Origin: Clostridiales bacterium
GTDB taxonomy: Bacteria > Bacillota > Clostridia > Lachnospirales > Lachnospiraceae
Direction of reading: 5' to 3'
Assembly (NCBI GenBank): GCA_021204045.1
Contig: JAJQAA010000016.1
Location: 19,066 to 83,065 of the forward strand
DNA length: 64,000 nt
A program made the translations under genes and the position numbers. Shown in pieces: positions 1 through 9,485 of this stretch. Position 1 is the stretch's first letter. Every line of letters starts with the position of its first letter. The notes below the pieces were generated by a model. The model searched no databases and had not been told where the DNA came from. It saw only the letters and a list, made by a program, of their open reading frames with translations.

Positions 1-1204
1 ACTCAACCGTAAATCCGTCCGGATATCCCGCTTCCGTCAAAAGTGCCTTGGCCTTTTCCAGATCCTGTGCGGTCGCCTCAAAAGACGCGTCATAACCAGT
101 ACATACCGGAGCACAATAACAGTTTGCTACCGAACCCATTCCGTCTTTTCCTCCCAGAAGAATCTCCTCCCGGTTCAATGCCAGTGCTATCGCCTGACGA
201 ACACGTACATCCGTAAAAGGTTCTCTCTGCGTGTTCATACAGATTGCTACAATTGCCGTACCCGGCAGCAATTCTGTGTGTACATTGTCAAGCGTAGACA
301 AATAATCAAAATCCGTTGTCGAAACGCTCGGAAAATAATCGATTGATCCCTGTTCCAGTGCCAGCGCGCCGGAAGAAACATCCCCCACAATCGTATTAAC
401 CACATGCTTGATACCGGGTTCTCCTTCCCAGTAGCCCTCTACCGCATCAAACGTAAGCTGCTTACCGGTTTCCCACGAAGCCAGCTTATATGCGCCGCTC
501 CCGCAGGGATTTCGGCCAAAATCTGTCCCCTCCGCCACAGACTTTTCATAATCATCCTGGCAAATGATCCCCCAACAGGGAACTGTCATCACCTGAAGAA
601 TCGGAGCGTAAGCATATTTCATAACCAGCTTAATATGGTTGTCATCCACCTTTTCAAAATGGTCGATTGCCTCCGAAAGGGATGCCGTAAACTCGCTCTC
701 CATCGCGTGTGTCAAAGACCATACCACATGGTCTGCCGTAATCAGCTCGCCACAGTGGAACTTCGCGTCCTTCCTCAGCTCAAATACAATCTCGGTGAAA
801 TCATCGTTAATTTCCCAACTGGTCGCCAGCCGCGGATAAAATTCCTGTGTATTAGGATCAAACAACAGCAACGTGTCATACAGCTGTGATGAATACATCC
901 AGCCCGTAGGGGTCGTCGCATCCTTTGAATTGCAGGGATCTAAGGTAATCGGTTCTCCTACCATGGCGAAATTAAACGTATCCCTTGCTGATTCGGTCGC
1001 GATCGCCCCGGGAGCCGCGCTTCCAACCACATCCACATATCCCCCGGCATCTCCGGAAGCAGCATCACTGCTGTCGGAAGAAACGACTTCACCGCTGCCT
1101 TCAGAACCATTCGCCGCAGTTGAACCCGTACCTGAATTTCCTGAACAGGCAGCCAGCGAAACTGTCATCGTCGCAGCTAATAAAAGCGCCATTATTTTTT
1201 TCAT
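1..1204 (-). CDS. Peptide ABC transporter substrate-binding lipoprotein (family 5), 3' end outside window
   Basis: The reverse strand from the ATG at 1204 reads MKKIMALLLAATMTVSLAAC, a lipoprotein signal peptide with lipobox LAAC and the lipid-carrying Cys at residue 20. A Ser/Gly/Glu-rich linker follows, then a typical family 5 (OppA/DppA) domain. Recognisable stretches include the EPITLDP start of the domain, EFYPRLATSWE, and DVRVRQAIALALNREE. A GGGAGG ribosome site lies about 6 bases upstream of the ATG. The role inferred is capture of peptides or acyl-amino acids outside the membrane for an Opp/Dpp-type permease. No permease is adjacent on this side, so it may feed the OppBCDF system at 5.7-9.5 kb or one beyond the window edge. 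About 400 residues are visible; the family is usually 500-550. It diverges from the M20 pair at 1408. Confidence 0.9.
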   Translation of the reverse strand, partial: MKKIMALLLAATMTVSLAACSGNSGTGSTAANGSEGSGEVVSSDSSDAASGDAGGYVDVVGSAAPGAIATESARDTFNFAMVGEPITLDPCNSKDATTPTGWMYSSQLYDTLLLFDPNTQEFYPRLATSWEINDDFTEIVFELRKDAKFHCGELITADHVVWSLTHAMESEFTASLSEAIDHFEKVDDNHIKLVMKYAYAPILQVMTVPCWGIICQDDYEKSVAEGTDFGRNPCGSGAYKLASWETGKQLTFDAVEGYWEGEPGIKHVVNTIVGDVSSGALALEQGSIDYFPSVSTTDFDYLSTLDNVHTELLPGTAIVAICMNTQREPFTDVRVRQAIALALNREEILLGGKDGMGSVANCYCAPVCTGYDASFEATAQDLEKAKALLTEAGYPDGFTVE

Positions 1205-1247
1205 GTGTTTTTCCTCCCATCGTTTTGAATTTCTTATTGACTTATAT

Positions 1248-1269
1248 TGTTGATTAGTTTTGTTCAACA
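1248..1269. promoter_or_regulatory. Palindrome TGTTGA-N10-TCAACA next to the -10 of the lipoprotein gene
   Basis: Six-base inverted repeat directly downstream of the -10 region of the gene starting at 1204. Read on the minus strand it begins TGTTGAA, as does the better palindrome at 11130-11149. It is a candidate operator for the GntR protein encoded at 11455; this is an inference from position and partial similarity. Confidence 0.4.
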
Positions 1270-1295
1270 TTATCACACTTTAAATATATTGTCAA
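1269..1295 (-). promoter_or_regulatory. Promoter for the binding lipoprotein gene
   Basis: Minus-strand TTGACA (1295-1290), then either GATAAT (1274-1269, spacer 15, with an upstream TG making an extended -10) or TAATGT (1272-1267, spacer 17). The region also contains back-to-back promoter elements for the divergent gene at 1408. Confidence 0.5.
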
Positions 1296-1330
1296 TTATT
1301 TTTTTCATATGCAAAAAAATCTTCATTCTA

Positions 1331-1359
1331 TTGACAAATATTTTTTGGTTTGCTATATT
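1331..1359 (+). promoter_or_regulatory. Sigma-A type promoter for the tandem M20 genes
   Basis: TTGACA at 1331-1336, 17-base spacer, TATATT at 1354-1359. An imperfect inverted repeat, TGTTAAA to TTTAAACA, occupies 1359-1380, over the expected transcription start. This is the same placement as at the promoters near 1270 and 11156. Confidence 0.65.
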
Positions 1360-1407
1360 GTTAAATATCAATTTTAAACATTTATGTATATCAAGAGGAG
1401 GTCCGTT

Positions 1408-2787
1408 ATGTGCAGTTCAATGAACGTACATCTGAGCCATTGGTTTGAAGAAAACAAAGATAAGGTCAGCGATCTCGCCCTCAAAGTATGGGCAAATGCC
1501 GAACCGCTTTTCGAGGAGTATTATGCCTGTGAGCAAACAGCCTCTTTTATGAGGGAACAGGGCTTTGAGGTTGAAACCTTTCATATTCTGGGAGGAGGGC
1601 GCAGACCGGATGCTGTCGTAGCTACCTGGGGAACCGGAAAGCCGGTCATCGGATTCTATGGAGAATATGATGCCCTGCCGGATCACGGACAGGAAGCTGT
1701 CCCTTACTACGCCCCTATCAAAGGAAAATGCGGACACGGCTGCGGCCACAATCTGATTAATATTTCCGGTGCCTCTGCTGCGGCAGCTCTGAAAGCCGCC
1801 ATGGAAGCCGAAGGGCTCAAAGGAACTGTCAAATACATGGCCTGTCCTGCCGAGGAAGGCGGAAATGGAAAGATGCATATGGCAAGACGTGGCGTCTTCG
1901 ATGATCTTGATTGTTGTTTTGGATGGCACCCTCAGCCTGGCGTGAATCTGCGCATAAAAGAAGTTATCATGAACACCGGCATTAATATGAAAGTAGAATT
2001 TTTCGGCCGCCGTGCCCATGTCTCTGCCGCTCCGCAAAACGGACGGAGCTCTTTGGATGCCATCGAACTGACAAATATAGCAGTTAATTACCTCCGGGAA
2101 CATATTCCATCCGAATGTCGTATATTTTACAATTATTTTTCCGGCGCGACAGACCCCCTGCCAGATTATGCCGCCTACGAATATTACATCCGTGCAATTG
2201 ATGTCAACAACGCCAATGACCTTTACCATCGTCTTGAAAAATGTATCAAAGGCGCTTCTCTGATGACAGAAACAACATATAAGCTCACTGTTCAGTCTGT
2301 CAGTTATGCGCCATTGCAAATCGATGATTTTAACAAATTGCTTGGCGATGCTATCATGAAACTTCCGCCTCTCACTTATACCCATGAAGAACTCAAATAC
2401 GCACACGAACTCTTCCGCAATGTAACCGGACGTGATGCAAAGAATGATGAAGAGGCCATTCCGTCACAGTTTGAAGCTCCAGCTTTTATCCACAACCACG
2501 TCCCCAATACCACCGATGTAGGCTGGCTCGCCCGTAAAATTCCCACTGCCCGCCTTATGGGGCTTTCCATGATTGGCGGTACGTCCATGCATTCCTGGGC
2601 TTGCGTCGCCTGCACCGGCCATTCGATCGGCGTCAAAGGAGGTATTTGGGCCGGCATGGCCATGGCACAGGGAGGATATGATGTTCTCCGACATCCGGAA
2701 CGAATTTCCGATTGGTGGGATGATTTGCGCAAACAGACGAAAAACCAGACTGAATTTGATTTTGAAATAGAGGAGGCCAAACATTGA
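1408..2787 (+). CDS. M20 family amidohydrolase (AbgB-like), first of a tandem pair
   Basis: The protein is about 459 residues from the ATG at 1408, which has an AGAGGAGG ribosome site 6 bases upstream; an ATG at 1384 has none. Family hallmarks are GEYDALP, the metal-binding CGHGCGHN, and PAEE with the catalytic glutamate. A later SWACVACTGHSIG stretch resembles the C-terminal metal site of aminobenzoyl-glutamate hydrolase subunit B and related amidases. The expected reaction is hydrolysis of an N-acyl or peptide amide bond in the cytoplasm; the substrate is not visible. It overlaps the next gene and shares its promoter. The two proteins are close paralogues along their whole length, so a duplication is likely. 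The palindrome at 1359-1380 suggests local control, probably by the GntR protein encoded at 11455. Confidence 0.88.
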   Translation: MCSSMNVHLSHWFEENKDKVSDLALKVWANAEPLFEEYYACEQTASFMREQGFEVETFHILGGGRRPDAVVATWGTGKPVIGFYGEYDALPDHGQEAVPYYAPIKGKCGHGCGHNLINISGASAAAALKAAMEAEGLKGTVKYMACPAEEGGNGKMHMARRGVFDDLDCCFGWHPQPGVNLRIKEVIMNTGINMKVEFFGRRAHVSAAPQNGRSSLDAIELTNIAVNYLREHIPSECRIFYNYFSGATDPLPDYAAYEYYIRAIDVNNANDLYHRLEKCIKGASLMTETTYKLTVQSVSYAPLQIDDFNKLLGDAIMKLPPLTYTHEELKYAHELFRNVTGRDAKNDEEAIPSQFEAPAFIHNHVPNTTDVGWLARKIPTARLMGLSMIGGTSMHSWACVACTGHSIGVKGGIWAGMAMAQGGYDVLRHPERISDWWDDLRKQTKNQTEFDFEIEEAKH

Positions 2788-4193
2788 ATAAGCAAAATGA
2801 CCAGGAGCTCCAAATGAACGCAACTATTAAATTATGGTACGATGAACATAGCGACGAAACTGCCCAGCTTGCGCTGGATTTGTGGAATCACGCAGAACCA
2901 GGCATGGAAGAATACTACAGCTGCCATCGCACCGCTGAATTTATGGAACAACACGGTTTCCAGACAGAAACCTTCCATATCTTGGGTAATGACCGAAAGC
3001 CAAACTGTGTAGTCGCAACCTGGGGTTCCGGGCATCCGGTCATCGGTATTCTGGGGGAGCTGGATGCACTCCCTGGCCTGGGACAAAAAGCAGTCCCTTA
3101 CCGTTCGCCTATCGAAGGCGCCTGCGGACATGGCTGTGGGCACAATCTGATGAATGCCATGGGAAGTTCTGCCGCAGTTGCTGTCAAAGAAGCTCTTCAG
3201 GCAGAAAATTTAAGCGGTACCATCCGTTACTATGCCTGCCCCGCCGAAGAACTTGGCGGCGGTAAGATGTATATGTACCAAAAAGGTGTGTTCGAGGGTC
3301 TCGACTGTGTTCTCTCGTGGCATCCGCAGCCGGGAACCAATTTAAAAGTAAAAGAAGTAATCCTCAACTCCATTATAAGCGCAAAGATCGAATTTTTCGG
3401 GCAGGATGCCCACGCTGCCGTCGCACCGGAAACCGGACGCAGCGCACTGGATGCTTGTGAACTCATGAATGTGGGAGTCAACTATCTGAGAGAACACATG
3501 GATCCGACCAGCCGCGTCCACTATGTCTACCTGAACGGGGGTGACCGTCCGAATATCGTTCCCAAATACGCCGCGCTGGAATACAATATCCGCGCAACCG
3601 ACGTAGCGTCCGTTACCGAATTATTTGAGCGCGTCAAAAAATGCGCGGAAGGCGCCGCTCTGATGACAGAAACCACCTGCAAAATTACAGTCGAGTCCGT
3701 AGGCCTCCCTCCGGTGCAAATTGACGATTTTAACCGTTTCCTGTATCGCTCAGTGGAAAAGCTCCCACCTCTCATTTATACAGAAGAAGAAAAAGCATTT
3801 GCACGCGAATTATTCAGAAACCATACCGGAAGAAACCCGATCAACGATGAAGAAGCAATGCCATCCCAACGGGAAGCGCCTTCCGGCGTTCATAAAAATG
3901 TCCCAAATTCAACGGATGTCGGCTGGGTGGCACGCAAAGTTCCCACCGCGCGTTTGATGGGCCTTACCATGATCGGCGGCACTTATATGCATTCCTGGGC
4001 CTGTGTCGCATGTACCGGCCATTCCATAGGGATCCATGGCGCCTGTTACGTCTCCATGGCGATCGCACAGGCGGCTTACGATATTTTCCGCGACCCATCC
4101 CAGATCCCGGCATGGTGGGAAGACTTACGACAGCAAACTGCGTCCGACGTCCTTCCAGCCTTTGAACAACAGACAATCGATACGCTTTCCTAA
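2784..4193 (+). CDS. M20 family amidohydrolase (AbgB-like), second of a tandem pair
   Basis: Paralogue of the preceding gene with the same motifs: GELDALP, CGHGCGHN, CPAEE and SWACVACTGHSIG. Two starts are credible. A TTG at 2784 lies 7 bases after AGGAGG and overlaps the stop of the first gene (469 residues). An ATG at 2814 has AGGAG 6 bases upstream and gives a 459-residue product, matching the length of its neighbour. The predicted role is cytoplasmic hydrolysis of N-acyl amino acids or small amides, perhaps as a mixed oligomer with its neighbour, since AbgA/AbgB-type enzymes can be heteromeric. That last point is inference. Transcription ends at the shared terminator near 4200. Confidence 0.88.
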   Translation: MNKQNDQELQMNATIKLWYDEHSDETAQLALDLWNHAEPGMEEYYSCHRTAEFMEQHGFQTETFHILGNDRKPNCVVATWGSGHPVIGILGELDALPGLGQKAVPYRSPIEGACGHGCGHNLMNAMGSSAAVAVKEALQAENLSGTIRYYACPAEELGGGKMYMYQKGVFEGLDCVLSWHPQPGTNLKVKEVILNSIISAKIEFFGQDAHAAVAPETGRSALDACELMNVGVNYLREHMDPTSRVHYVYLNGGDRPNIVPKYAALEYNIRATDVASVTELFERVKKCAEGAALMTETTCKITVESVGLPPVQIDDFNRFLYRSVEKLPPLIYTEEEKAFARELFRNHTGRNPINDEEAMPSQREAPSGVHKNVPNSTDVGWVARKVPTARLMGLTMIGGTYMHSWACVACTGHSIGIHGACYVSMAIAQAAYDIFRDPSQIPAWWEDLRQQTASDVLPAFEQQTIDTLS

Positions 4194-4197
4194 ACAG

Positions 4198-4234
4198 AAA
4201 AAAGGCCGCGCATACACAAATCTGTGCGGCCTTT
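4198..4234. terminator. Bidirectional intrinsic terminator between convergent M20 genes
   Basis: AAAAAAGGCCGC at 4198-4209 pairs with GCGGCCTTTT at 4225-4234, giving a GC-rich stem with A and T tracts on both sides. It lies between the stop at 4193 (plus) and the stop at 4260 (minus), so it can serve both transcripts. Confidence 0.85.
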
Positions 4235-4259
4235 TCTCTGTTTGCTGTACTGCAGACTC

Positions 4260-5630
4260 TTACTGGTTTGGTCTCGAACCTTCCGGCAACAAGCAAACAT
4301 ATTCTTTCCCTGTTGTTTTTACGAGTTCCTCATTCGCTTCTCTGACCAGAAAGGGGTTGTCTATTAATTTCACAGCTGCAACAGCAAGGACTTTACCAGC
4401 CTGCATCATTCCATCCCAGGCAATGGCCGTACATCCCTGGGCCGTCAGCTGCCACGAATGCCCCAGAGTTCCTTTTACAAAGCAACAGCATTGAATCTTT
4501 CCGACAGGAACCACATATGACACATCGCCCAGATCATTGGATACAGGCTTATGCACATCCGGGCAATGACGATAATTATCAGGAACTGCTCCCGACATTT
4601 CCTTTTCTTTTATGCCGTCGCCAACCACCTCACTAAATCTTCGGTTGATTTCTTTCGCCTCATCAGAATAAGTCAATTCTCCGACTTCCGACCATGCATC
4701 GTGCAGCACGCCTCCTAGCACACGGTTAGGGACAAAATCCAGCAGTCCGGATTTAATTTTAATGTTAACGCTTGTTGATGTCATCAACGCTGCTCCTCTG
4801 GCCACATCTGAAACCCGGTTCAAAATTTCTAATGCCTGATCCGCTTTCGAAGCACGGACATAATATAAAAGAGACGCCTCACTTTGTACCACATTCGGAG
4901 CGGTGCCCCCCGCATTTAAAAACGCATAGTGAACTCTCGCTTCCGGTACAATGTGCTCACGCAGATACTGAACTCCCGTATTCATAAGTTCCGCCGCATC
5001 CAGTGCGCTGCGTCCTTTATCCGGATTTTTTGCTGCGTGAGAAGACTGCCCTTTAAAATCATATTGTACCTTGACGCTGGCCAGATTTGATGTCCCAACT
5101 ACAACGTTGGCGTCAGAAGGATGCCAGGTCAAGGCAACATCAACATCTTTAAAGATCCCATCCCTGGTCATAAATGATTTTCCACAGCCGGTTTCCTCCG
5201 CAGGACAACCAAAATAAATAACTGTTCCTTCCAATCTGTTTTCTTTCAGATAGTCTTTTACACTGACGGCTGCCGCCAGCGCAGCTGTTCCTAACAGATT
5301 GTGGCCACAGCCATGTCCATATCCCCCCGGTTTAACTGGTTTCTCTCTCGTTAAGTTTCCCTCCTGGCTCATATTTGCCAGCGCATCAAACTCTCCGATA
5401 ATCCCAATTACCGGTCGTCCGCTGCCAAATATACCTTGAAACGCCGTTTTCATTCCTGCCAGGCCGTCCGTAACCGTAAAACCATTTTTAAGCAACTCAT
5501 TTTTCAAAATTTCGGTGCTGCGGAATTCGCAGAATCCTCCTTCCGGATTGTTCCAGATCTCATTACTGATTCTGCAATATTCGGCCCTTTTCTCCTCTAT
5601 TCTTTCGCATAGCCATTTTGTTTTTTCCAT
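4260..5630 (-). CDS. M20 family amidohydrolase (AbgB-like), last gene of the opp operon
   Basis: 456 residues from the ATG at 5630, preceded by a purine-rich AGGGAGAG site; longer upstream starts would run into oppF. Motifs are GEFDALA, YGHGCGHN, CPAEETGCGK and the C-terminal GTLGHSWQ. These are close to aminobenzoyl-glutamate or N-acyl amino acid amidohydrolases, and closer to classical AbgB than the tandem pair at 1.4-4.2 kb. It starts 25 bases after the oppF stop and is the last gene of a unit running from the binding protein at 11099. This linkage indicates that the imported solute is its substrate: import, then hydrolysis to free amino acid plus acyl or aryl part. The exact substrate is unknown. 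Confidence 0.88.
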   Translation of the reverse strand: MEKTKWLCERIEEKRAEYCRISNEIWNNPEGGFCEFRSTEILKNELLKNGFTVTDGLAGMKTAFQGIFGSGRPVIGIIGEFDALANMSQEGNLTREKPVKPGGYGHGCGHNLLGTAALAAAVSVKDYLKENRLEGTVIYFGCPAEETGCGKSFMTRDGIFKDVDVALTWHPSDANVVVGTSNLASVKVQYDFKGQSSHAAKNPDKGRSALDAAELMNTGVQYLREHIVPEARVHYAFLNAGGTAPNVVQSEASLLYYVRASKADQALEILNRVSDVARGAALMTSTSVNIKIKSGLLDFVPNRVLGGVLHDAWSEVGELTYSDEAKEINRRFSEVVGDGIKEKEMSGAVPDNYRHCPDVHKPVSNDLGDVSYVVPVGKIQCCCFVKGTLGHSWQLTAQGCTAIAWDGMMQAGKVLAVAAVKLIDNPFLVREANEELVKTTGKEYVCLLPEGSRPNQ

Positions 5631-5655
5631 TTTCTCTCCCTGTTCCTCATCTGCT

Positions 5656-6606
5656 TTACGGCTGACACAAATGGCAGGCGACAAAATGTCCCGGCTTCAC
5701 TTCATCCAAAACCGGCTCCGATTTGCCCTGGCATTTACCTGCGTAACATCGTTTGCAAAATCTGCATTCATTTTTCATGTTTATCGGAGAAGTGATTTCC
5801 CCCTTTAATATAATCCGTTCCGTTTTATGATCCAAATCCGGTATGGGAATTGCCGACAGCAACGCTTTTGTATAGGGATGCATGGGATTTGCAAACAACT
5901 CCTCAGAAGGCGCTTTTTCAACGATCCTCCCCAGATACATCACCGCGATTTCATCAGAAAAATGATTTACTACTGACAGATCATGAGTGATAAAAATAAA
6001 GGTCAGCTGCATTTCTTTTTGGAGAGTTTTTAATAGGTTAATAATCTGCGCCTGAATCGAGACGTCCAATGCCGAAACCGGCTCATCGCATACAACAAAG
6101 CTGGGATTCAGCGCCAGAACCCGCGCAATTCCAATACGCTGCCTCCGCCCACCATCCAGTTCGTGGGGATAAGCATTGATCAGGCGCTCCGCAAGGCCAA
6201 CTCTTTCCATCAGTTCCTGAACCCGGGACTGGACGTCTTCCTTTTTATTGTAAAGCTTATGCAGAAAAATTGGTTCTGCAATGGTCTGGTACACAGTTTT
6301 TCGCGGATCCAGAGAAGAATACGGATCCTGAAAAATGATCTGCATCCTTTGCCGCAGCGTCTGTAACTCACGGGGCTTCATCCTTGTGATGTCTTTTCCT
6401 TCAAACAATACCTGGCCGGAGCTCGGCTCAATCAGCCTGAGAACTGCGCGTCCCAGCGTAGATTTACCACATCCTGACTCTCCCACGACGCCCAAGGTTT
6501 TTCCTCTCTCGATAGAAAATGACACCTTATCTACAGCATGTAGAAGCCCTTTTGGTGTTTTATAGTATTTGCACAAATCTTTGACCTCAAGAATTGTCTC
6601 GCCCAT
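5656..6606 (-). CDS. oppF: Peptide ABC transporter ATP-binding protein OppF/DppF type
   Basis: 316 residues from the ATG at 6606, which has an AAGGAGAAG ribosome site; the start lies inside the 3' end of oppD (20-base overlap), so the two are probably translationally coupled. Walker A is GESGCGKST near residue 50. The signature motif LDGGRRQRIGIARVLAL has LDGG in place of the usual LSGG. Walker B is FVVCDEP, and the C-terminal oligopeptide-transporter tail has a cysteine cluster (CRFCKRCYAGKC) typical of this subfamily. It is one of two ATPases powering the OppBC channel. The Asp in the signature (LDGG) is a minor departure from consensus. Confidence 0.92.
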   Translation of the reverse strand: MGETILEVKDLCKYYKTPKGLLHAVDKVSFSIERGKTLGVVGESGCGKSTLGRAVLRLIEPSSGQVLFEGKDITRMKPRELQTLRQRMQIIFQDPYSSLDPRKTVYQTIAEPIFLHKLYNKKEDVQSRVQELMERVGLAERLINAYPHELDGGRRQRIGIARVLALNPSFVVCDEPVSALDVSIQAQIINLLKTLQKEMQLTFIFITHDLSVVNHFSDEIAVMYLGRIVEKAPSEELFANPMHPYTKALLSAIPIPDLDHKTERIILKGEITSPINMKNECRFCKRCYAGKCQGKSEPVLDEVKPGHFVACHLCQP

Positions 6607-7612
6607 GGTACTTCTCCTTATTCCGTTCCAGCACAAAACCCGGTTCTTCATATCTCAGGCACGCCACACTATGGGTAGTGGTTTTTTCAACCAGTTGGGG
6701 CCTTTCCTTCATACACCGTTCAACGCAATATCCACATCGCTCCGCGAATGCACATCCTTCCGGAAGATTGGTTGGATCGGGCATCAGCCCCGGGATCGGT
6801 TTAAGCATTTCACATCGATTGTGTATGTTTGGCAAGGAATTAAATAATCCCTCTGTATATGGATGCCTGGTATCACGAAATATATCCTCAAGCGTCCCTT
6901 TTTCTACAATTCGACCCGCATACATTACGGCAACCTCGTCACAAATTTCCGCCACAATGCCCAAATCATGCGTAATCATCACAATTGACGTTCCTAATTT
7001 ATTTCGTAATTCCTTCATCAGCTCTAAAACCTGCGCCTGGATCGTCACATCCAGTGCCGTGGTTGGCTCATCCGCGATCAGCAGTTTGGGGTTGCAGGCC
7101 AAAGCTATCGCAATTACAACCCTCTGCTTCATCCCGCCGGAAAATTGATGCGGATAGTTATGGATTCTCTCTCTCGGGATTCCCACCATCTCCAGCATCT
7201 GCTCCGCGCGCTTGTATGCTTCCGGTTTTGTGCAACGCTCATGGACTTCGATACATTCCGCTATCTGTTCCCCTACCGTGAGGACCGGGTTCAGAACGGT
7301 CATGGGATCCTGAAAAATCATGGATACCTCATTGCCGCGTATATGCTCCAGCTCGGCCTTGGAAGCCTGATAGACGTCTGTTCCATCAACGATGACCGTT
7401 CCGCCCATAATATGGCCAGGCGGTTCGGGAATCAAATGCAATACCGCCAGCGCCATCGTTGTCTTGCCTGCCCCGGTTTCACCCACCAGCCCAATTGTTT
7501 TCCCGTGTTCCAAACGAATCGAAAGGTCGCTGACAGCCTCTGTGACCTCACCCTCCACCCGGTAACAAACAGAAAGATGAGAAATATCCAATACATACTT
7601 CGTCTTGTCCAT
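6587..7612 (-). CDS. oppD: Peptide ABC transporter ATP-binding protein OppD/DppD type
   Basis: 341 residues. Walker A is GETGAGKTT, the signature is FSGGMKQRVVIAIALACNP, Walker B is LLIADEPTTALD, and the switch is MITHDLG. A C-terminal oligopeptide domain carries the CAFAERCGYCVERC cysteine motif. The ATG at 7612 has a GGGAGAAA ribosome site. It is the partner ATPase of OppF, energising uptake of peptides or peptide-like solutes. It sits in the order binding protein, B, C, D, F and shares its promoter at 11156-11184. Confidence 0.93.
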   Translation of the reverse strand: MDKTKYVLDISHLSVCYRVEGEVTEAVSDLSIRLEHGKTIGLVGETGAGKTTMALAVLHLIPEPPGHIMGGTVIVDGTDVYQASKAELEHIRGNEVSMIFQDPMTVLNPVLTVGEQIAECIEVHERCTKPEAYKRAEQMLEMVGIPRERIHNYPHQFSGGMKQRVVIAIALACNPKLLIADEPTTALDVTIQAQVLELMKELRNKLGTSIVMITHDLGIVAEICDEVAVMYAGRIVEKGTLEDIFRDTRHPYTEGLFNSLPNIHNRCEMLKPIPGLMPDPTNLPEGCAFAERCGYCVERCMKERPQLVEKTTTHSVACLRYEEPGFVLERNKEKYHGRDNS

Positions 7613-7623
7613 ACCATTTCTCC

Positions 7624-8529
7624 CTATTGCTTCAGCTTCGGATCCATGGCATCCCTCAGCCCATCTCCGAGCAGATTAAAAGCAATTACAGTAATCATAA
7701 TCGTTAATCCCGGAAATATTGTCAAATAGCTGTAATCTCTGAGATAAGAGCGGCCTTCCGACAATAATGAACCCCATTCCGGTATCGGCGCAGGAACACC
7801 AAGCCCCAGATAGCTTAACGCGGCCGCTGAGATAATAGCCGATCCGATACGCAGAGTCGTCTGGACGATTATCGGCGACAGACAATTTGGAATAATATGT
7901 TTAAACAAAATCTCCCGATTTGGCATTCCGATTGCGCGGGCTGATTCTACAAAATCCTGGTTTCTCACAGAGAGCACGGCAGCTCTTGTAACTCTCGCAA
8001 ACGTAGGGACCGATGCAACGCCTACCGCAATCATCAGACTGACTGTCCCCGTTCCCATAACAGCGATCAGGGCAATTGCCAGCATAATTCCCGGGAGGGC
8101 TCCCAGAATATCCATGCCCCGCATAATAATGCTTTCCGCCACACCGCCAAAATATCCTGCGACCGCGCCAAACACCATGCCAATCGATAACGCTACCAGC
8201 ACCGCGACCGCGCCTACCGGCAAGGATGCGCGCGTACCATATACAACCCGCGCAAACAGATCTCTTCCCAGGTTATCTGTACCAAACCAATGTTCCGCGC
8301 AGGGTTTTATAAGACGCTGCGTCACATCCTGCCCAATTACTTCTGTTTCATAATCAAATATGACCGGTGACAATATGGCGCACATAATCAATAGCAAAAT
8401 GATGATGCCGCCGATCATCGCTCCCTTATTTTTGCGGAAGCGGATCCACACATCCTGCACCATACTCCTTTTTTTGTGTGGTTTTCGAACAGAGCCTTTT
8501 TCATCCATTGTTTTATCCAATCGCCTCAT
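7624..8529 (-). CDS. oppC: Peptide ABC transporter permease OppC/DppC type
   Basis: Inner-membrane channel subunit of about 301 residues. An N-terminal hydrophobic segment follows a basic cytoplasmic tail. The EAA loop is in the region SARAIGMPNREILFKHIIPN, which contacts the ATPases. Five to six hydrophobic segments are evident, ending with the conserved GLRDAMDPKLK. The ATG at 8529 overlaps the oppB stop in a TGATG arrangement, so translation is probably coupled. A TTG three bases upstream is the only alternative, and the ribosome site is weak, consistent with coupling. Confidence 0.92.
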   Translation of the reverse strand: MRRLDKTMDEKGSVRKPHKKRSMVQDVWIRFRKNKGAMIGGIIILLLIMCAILSPVIFDYETEVIGQDVTQRLIKPCAEHWFGTDNLGRDLFARVVYGTRASLPVGAVAVLVALSIGMVFGAVAGYFGGVAESIIMRGMDILGALPGIMLAIALIAVMGTGTVSLMIAVGVASVPTFARVTRAAVLSVRNQDFVESARAIGMPNREILFKHIIPNCLSPIIVQTTLRIGSAIISAAALSYLGLGVPAPIPEWGSLLSEGRSYLRDYSYLTIFPGLTIMITVIAFNLLGDGLRDAMDPKLKQ

Positions 8530-9461
8530 CAATCTTTACTATACTGAGCCTTGATACGTGGATCCACAAACGCATACAGAATGTCCACCAACAGCAACAC
8601 CAGGCTGGACAAGATTGCTGTCATGATAATAAATCCTGTCACGACCTGAACGTCCTGCGATTTAATCGCGTCGACAACCATACGCCCAACACCCGGCCAC
8701 GAAAACACACTTTCCGTAACGACAGCCCCTCCCAGGGAGGCAGTAAACTGAATCCCGGATATTGTAATGATCGGAATCAGCGCATTTCTTACCGCATGTT
8801 TGCGGATCACTACCTTTTCCCCCAGTCCTTTCGCACGCGCCAGCATCAGGTAATCCTGGCGAATCACGTCAAGCATGGACGATCTCGTTGTCCTCATAAC
8901 AATCGCCATATGACCCGTCCCCACTGTAACAGCCGGAAGGACAACGTCCTTCCAGCTGCTGAAACCGCCAGAGGCAAACCATCCCAGCTTCAGTGAAAAA
9001 GCGATAATCAGCATCAACCCAACCCAGAAATTGGGAGCCGCCAGGCCTACCATTGCTACAATTGATACAAGATTATCACGCAATGTGCCATGCCGCAAAG
9101 CCGCATAAATCCCAATCGGTATTGAAAAAAGGGTTGCTACTACCATTGCAGCGAAGGCAAGAAGGAACGTGGCGGGAAGCCTTGACAGATAAAGCTCCAT
9201 CACCGGTTTTCCATATTTAATGGACTGCCCCAGGTCTCCATGACACAAATCTCTCATATAACGTCCATAGCGGACAATCATCGGATCCGCAAAGCCATAT
9301 TCTTCCACTACTGCCTCGTACTCTTCTTCTGTATATTCCGGCCCCAGGATTTCAAGCGCCGGATCGCCGGGAGCGCAGTCCATAATCGCATAGATCATAA
9401 ACGAAACGCCTATAATAACAAAAACCATCATTCCCAGCCGTTTCAAGACATACTGATACAT
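8529..9461 (-). CDS. oppB: Peptide ABC transporter permease OppB/DppB type
   Basis: 310 residues with the typical first helix MYQYVLKRLGMMVFVIIGVS, the periplasmic-loop motif DPALEILGPEYTEEE, and an EAA loop (LARAKGLGEKVVIRKHAVRN). The C-terminus YAFVDPRIKAQ is characteristic of this permease family. The ATG at 9461 has AGAGGTAAG upstream. It forms the translocation path with OppC and follows the binding-protein gene by 24 bases. Confidence 0.93.
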   Translation of the reverse strand: MYQYVLKRLGMMVFVIIGVSFMIYAIMDCAPGDPALEILGPEYTEEEYEAVVEEYGFADPMIVRYGRYMRDLCHGDLGQSIKYGKPVMELYLSRLPATFLLAFAAMVVATLFSIPIGIYAALRHGTLRDNLVSIVAMVGLAAPNFWVGLMLIIAFSLKLGWFASGGFSSWKDVVLPAVTVGTGHMAIVMRTTRSSMLDVIRQDYLMLARAKGLGEKVVIRKHAVRNALIPIITISGIQFTASLGGAVVTESVFSWPGVGRMVVDAIKSQDVQVVTGFIIMTAILSSLVLLLVDILYAFVDPRIKAQYSKD

Positions 9462-9485
9462 ACTTACCTCTTTTTTCCTGCTTGA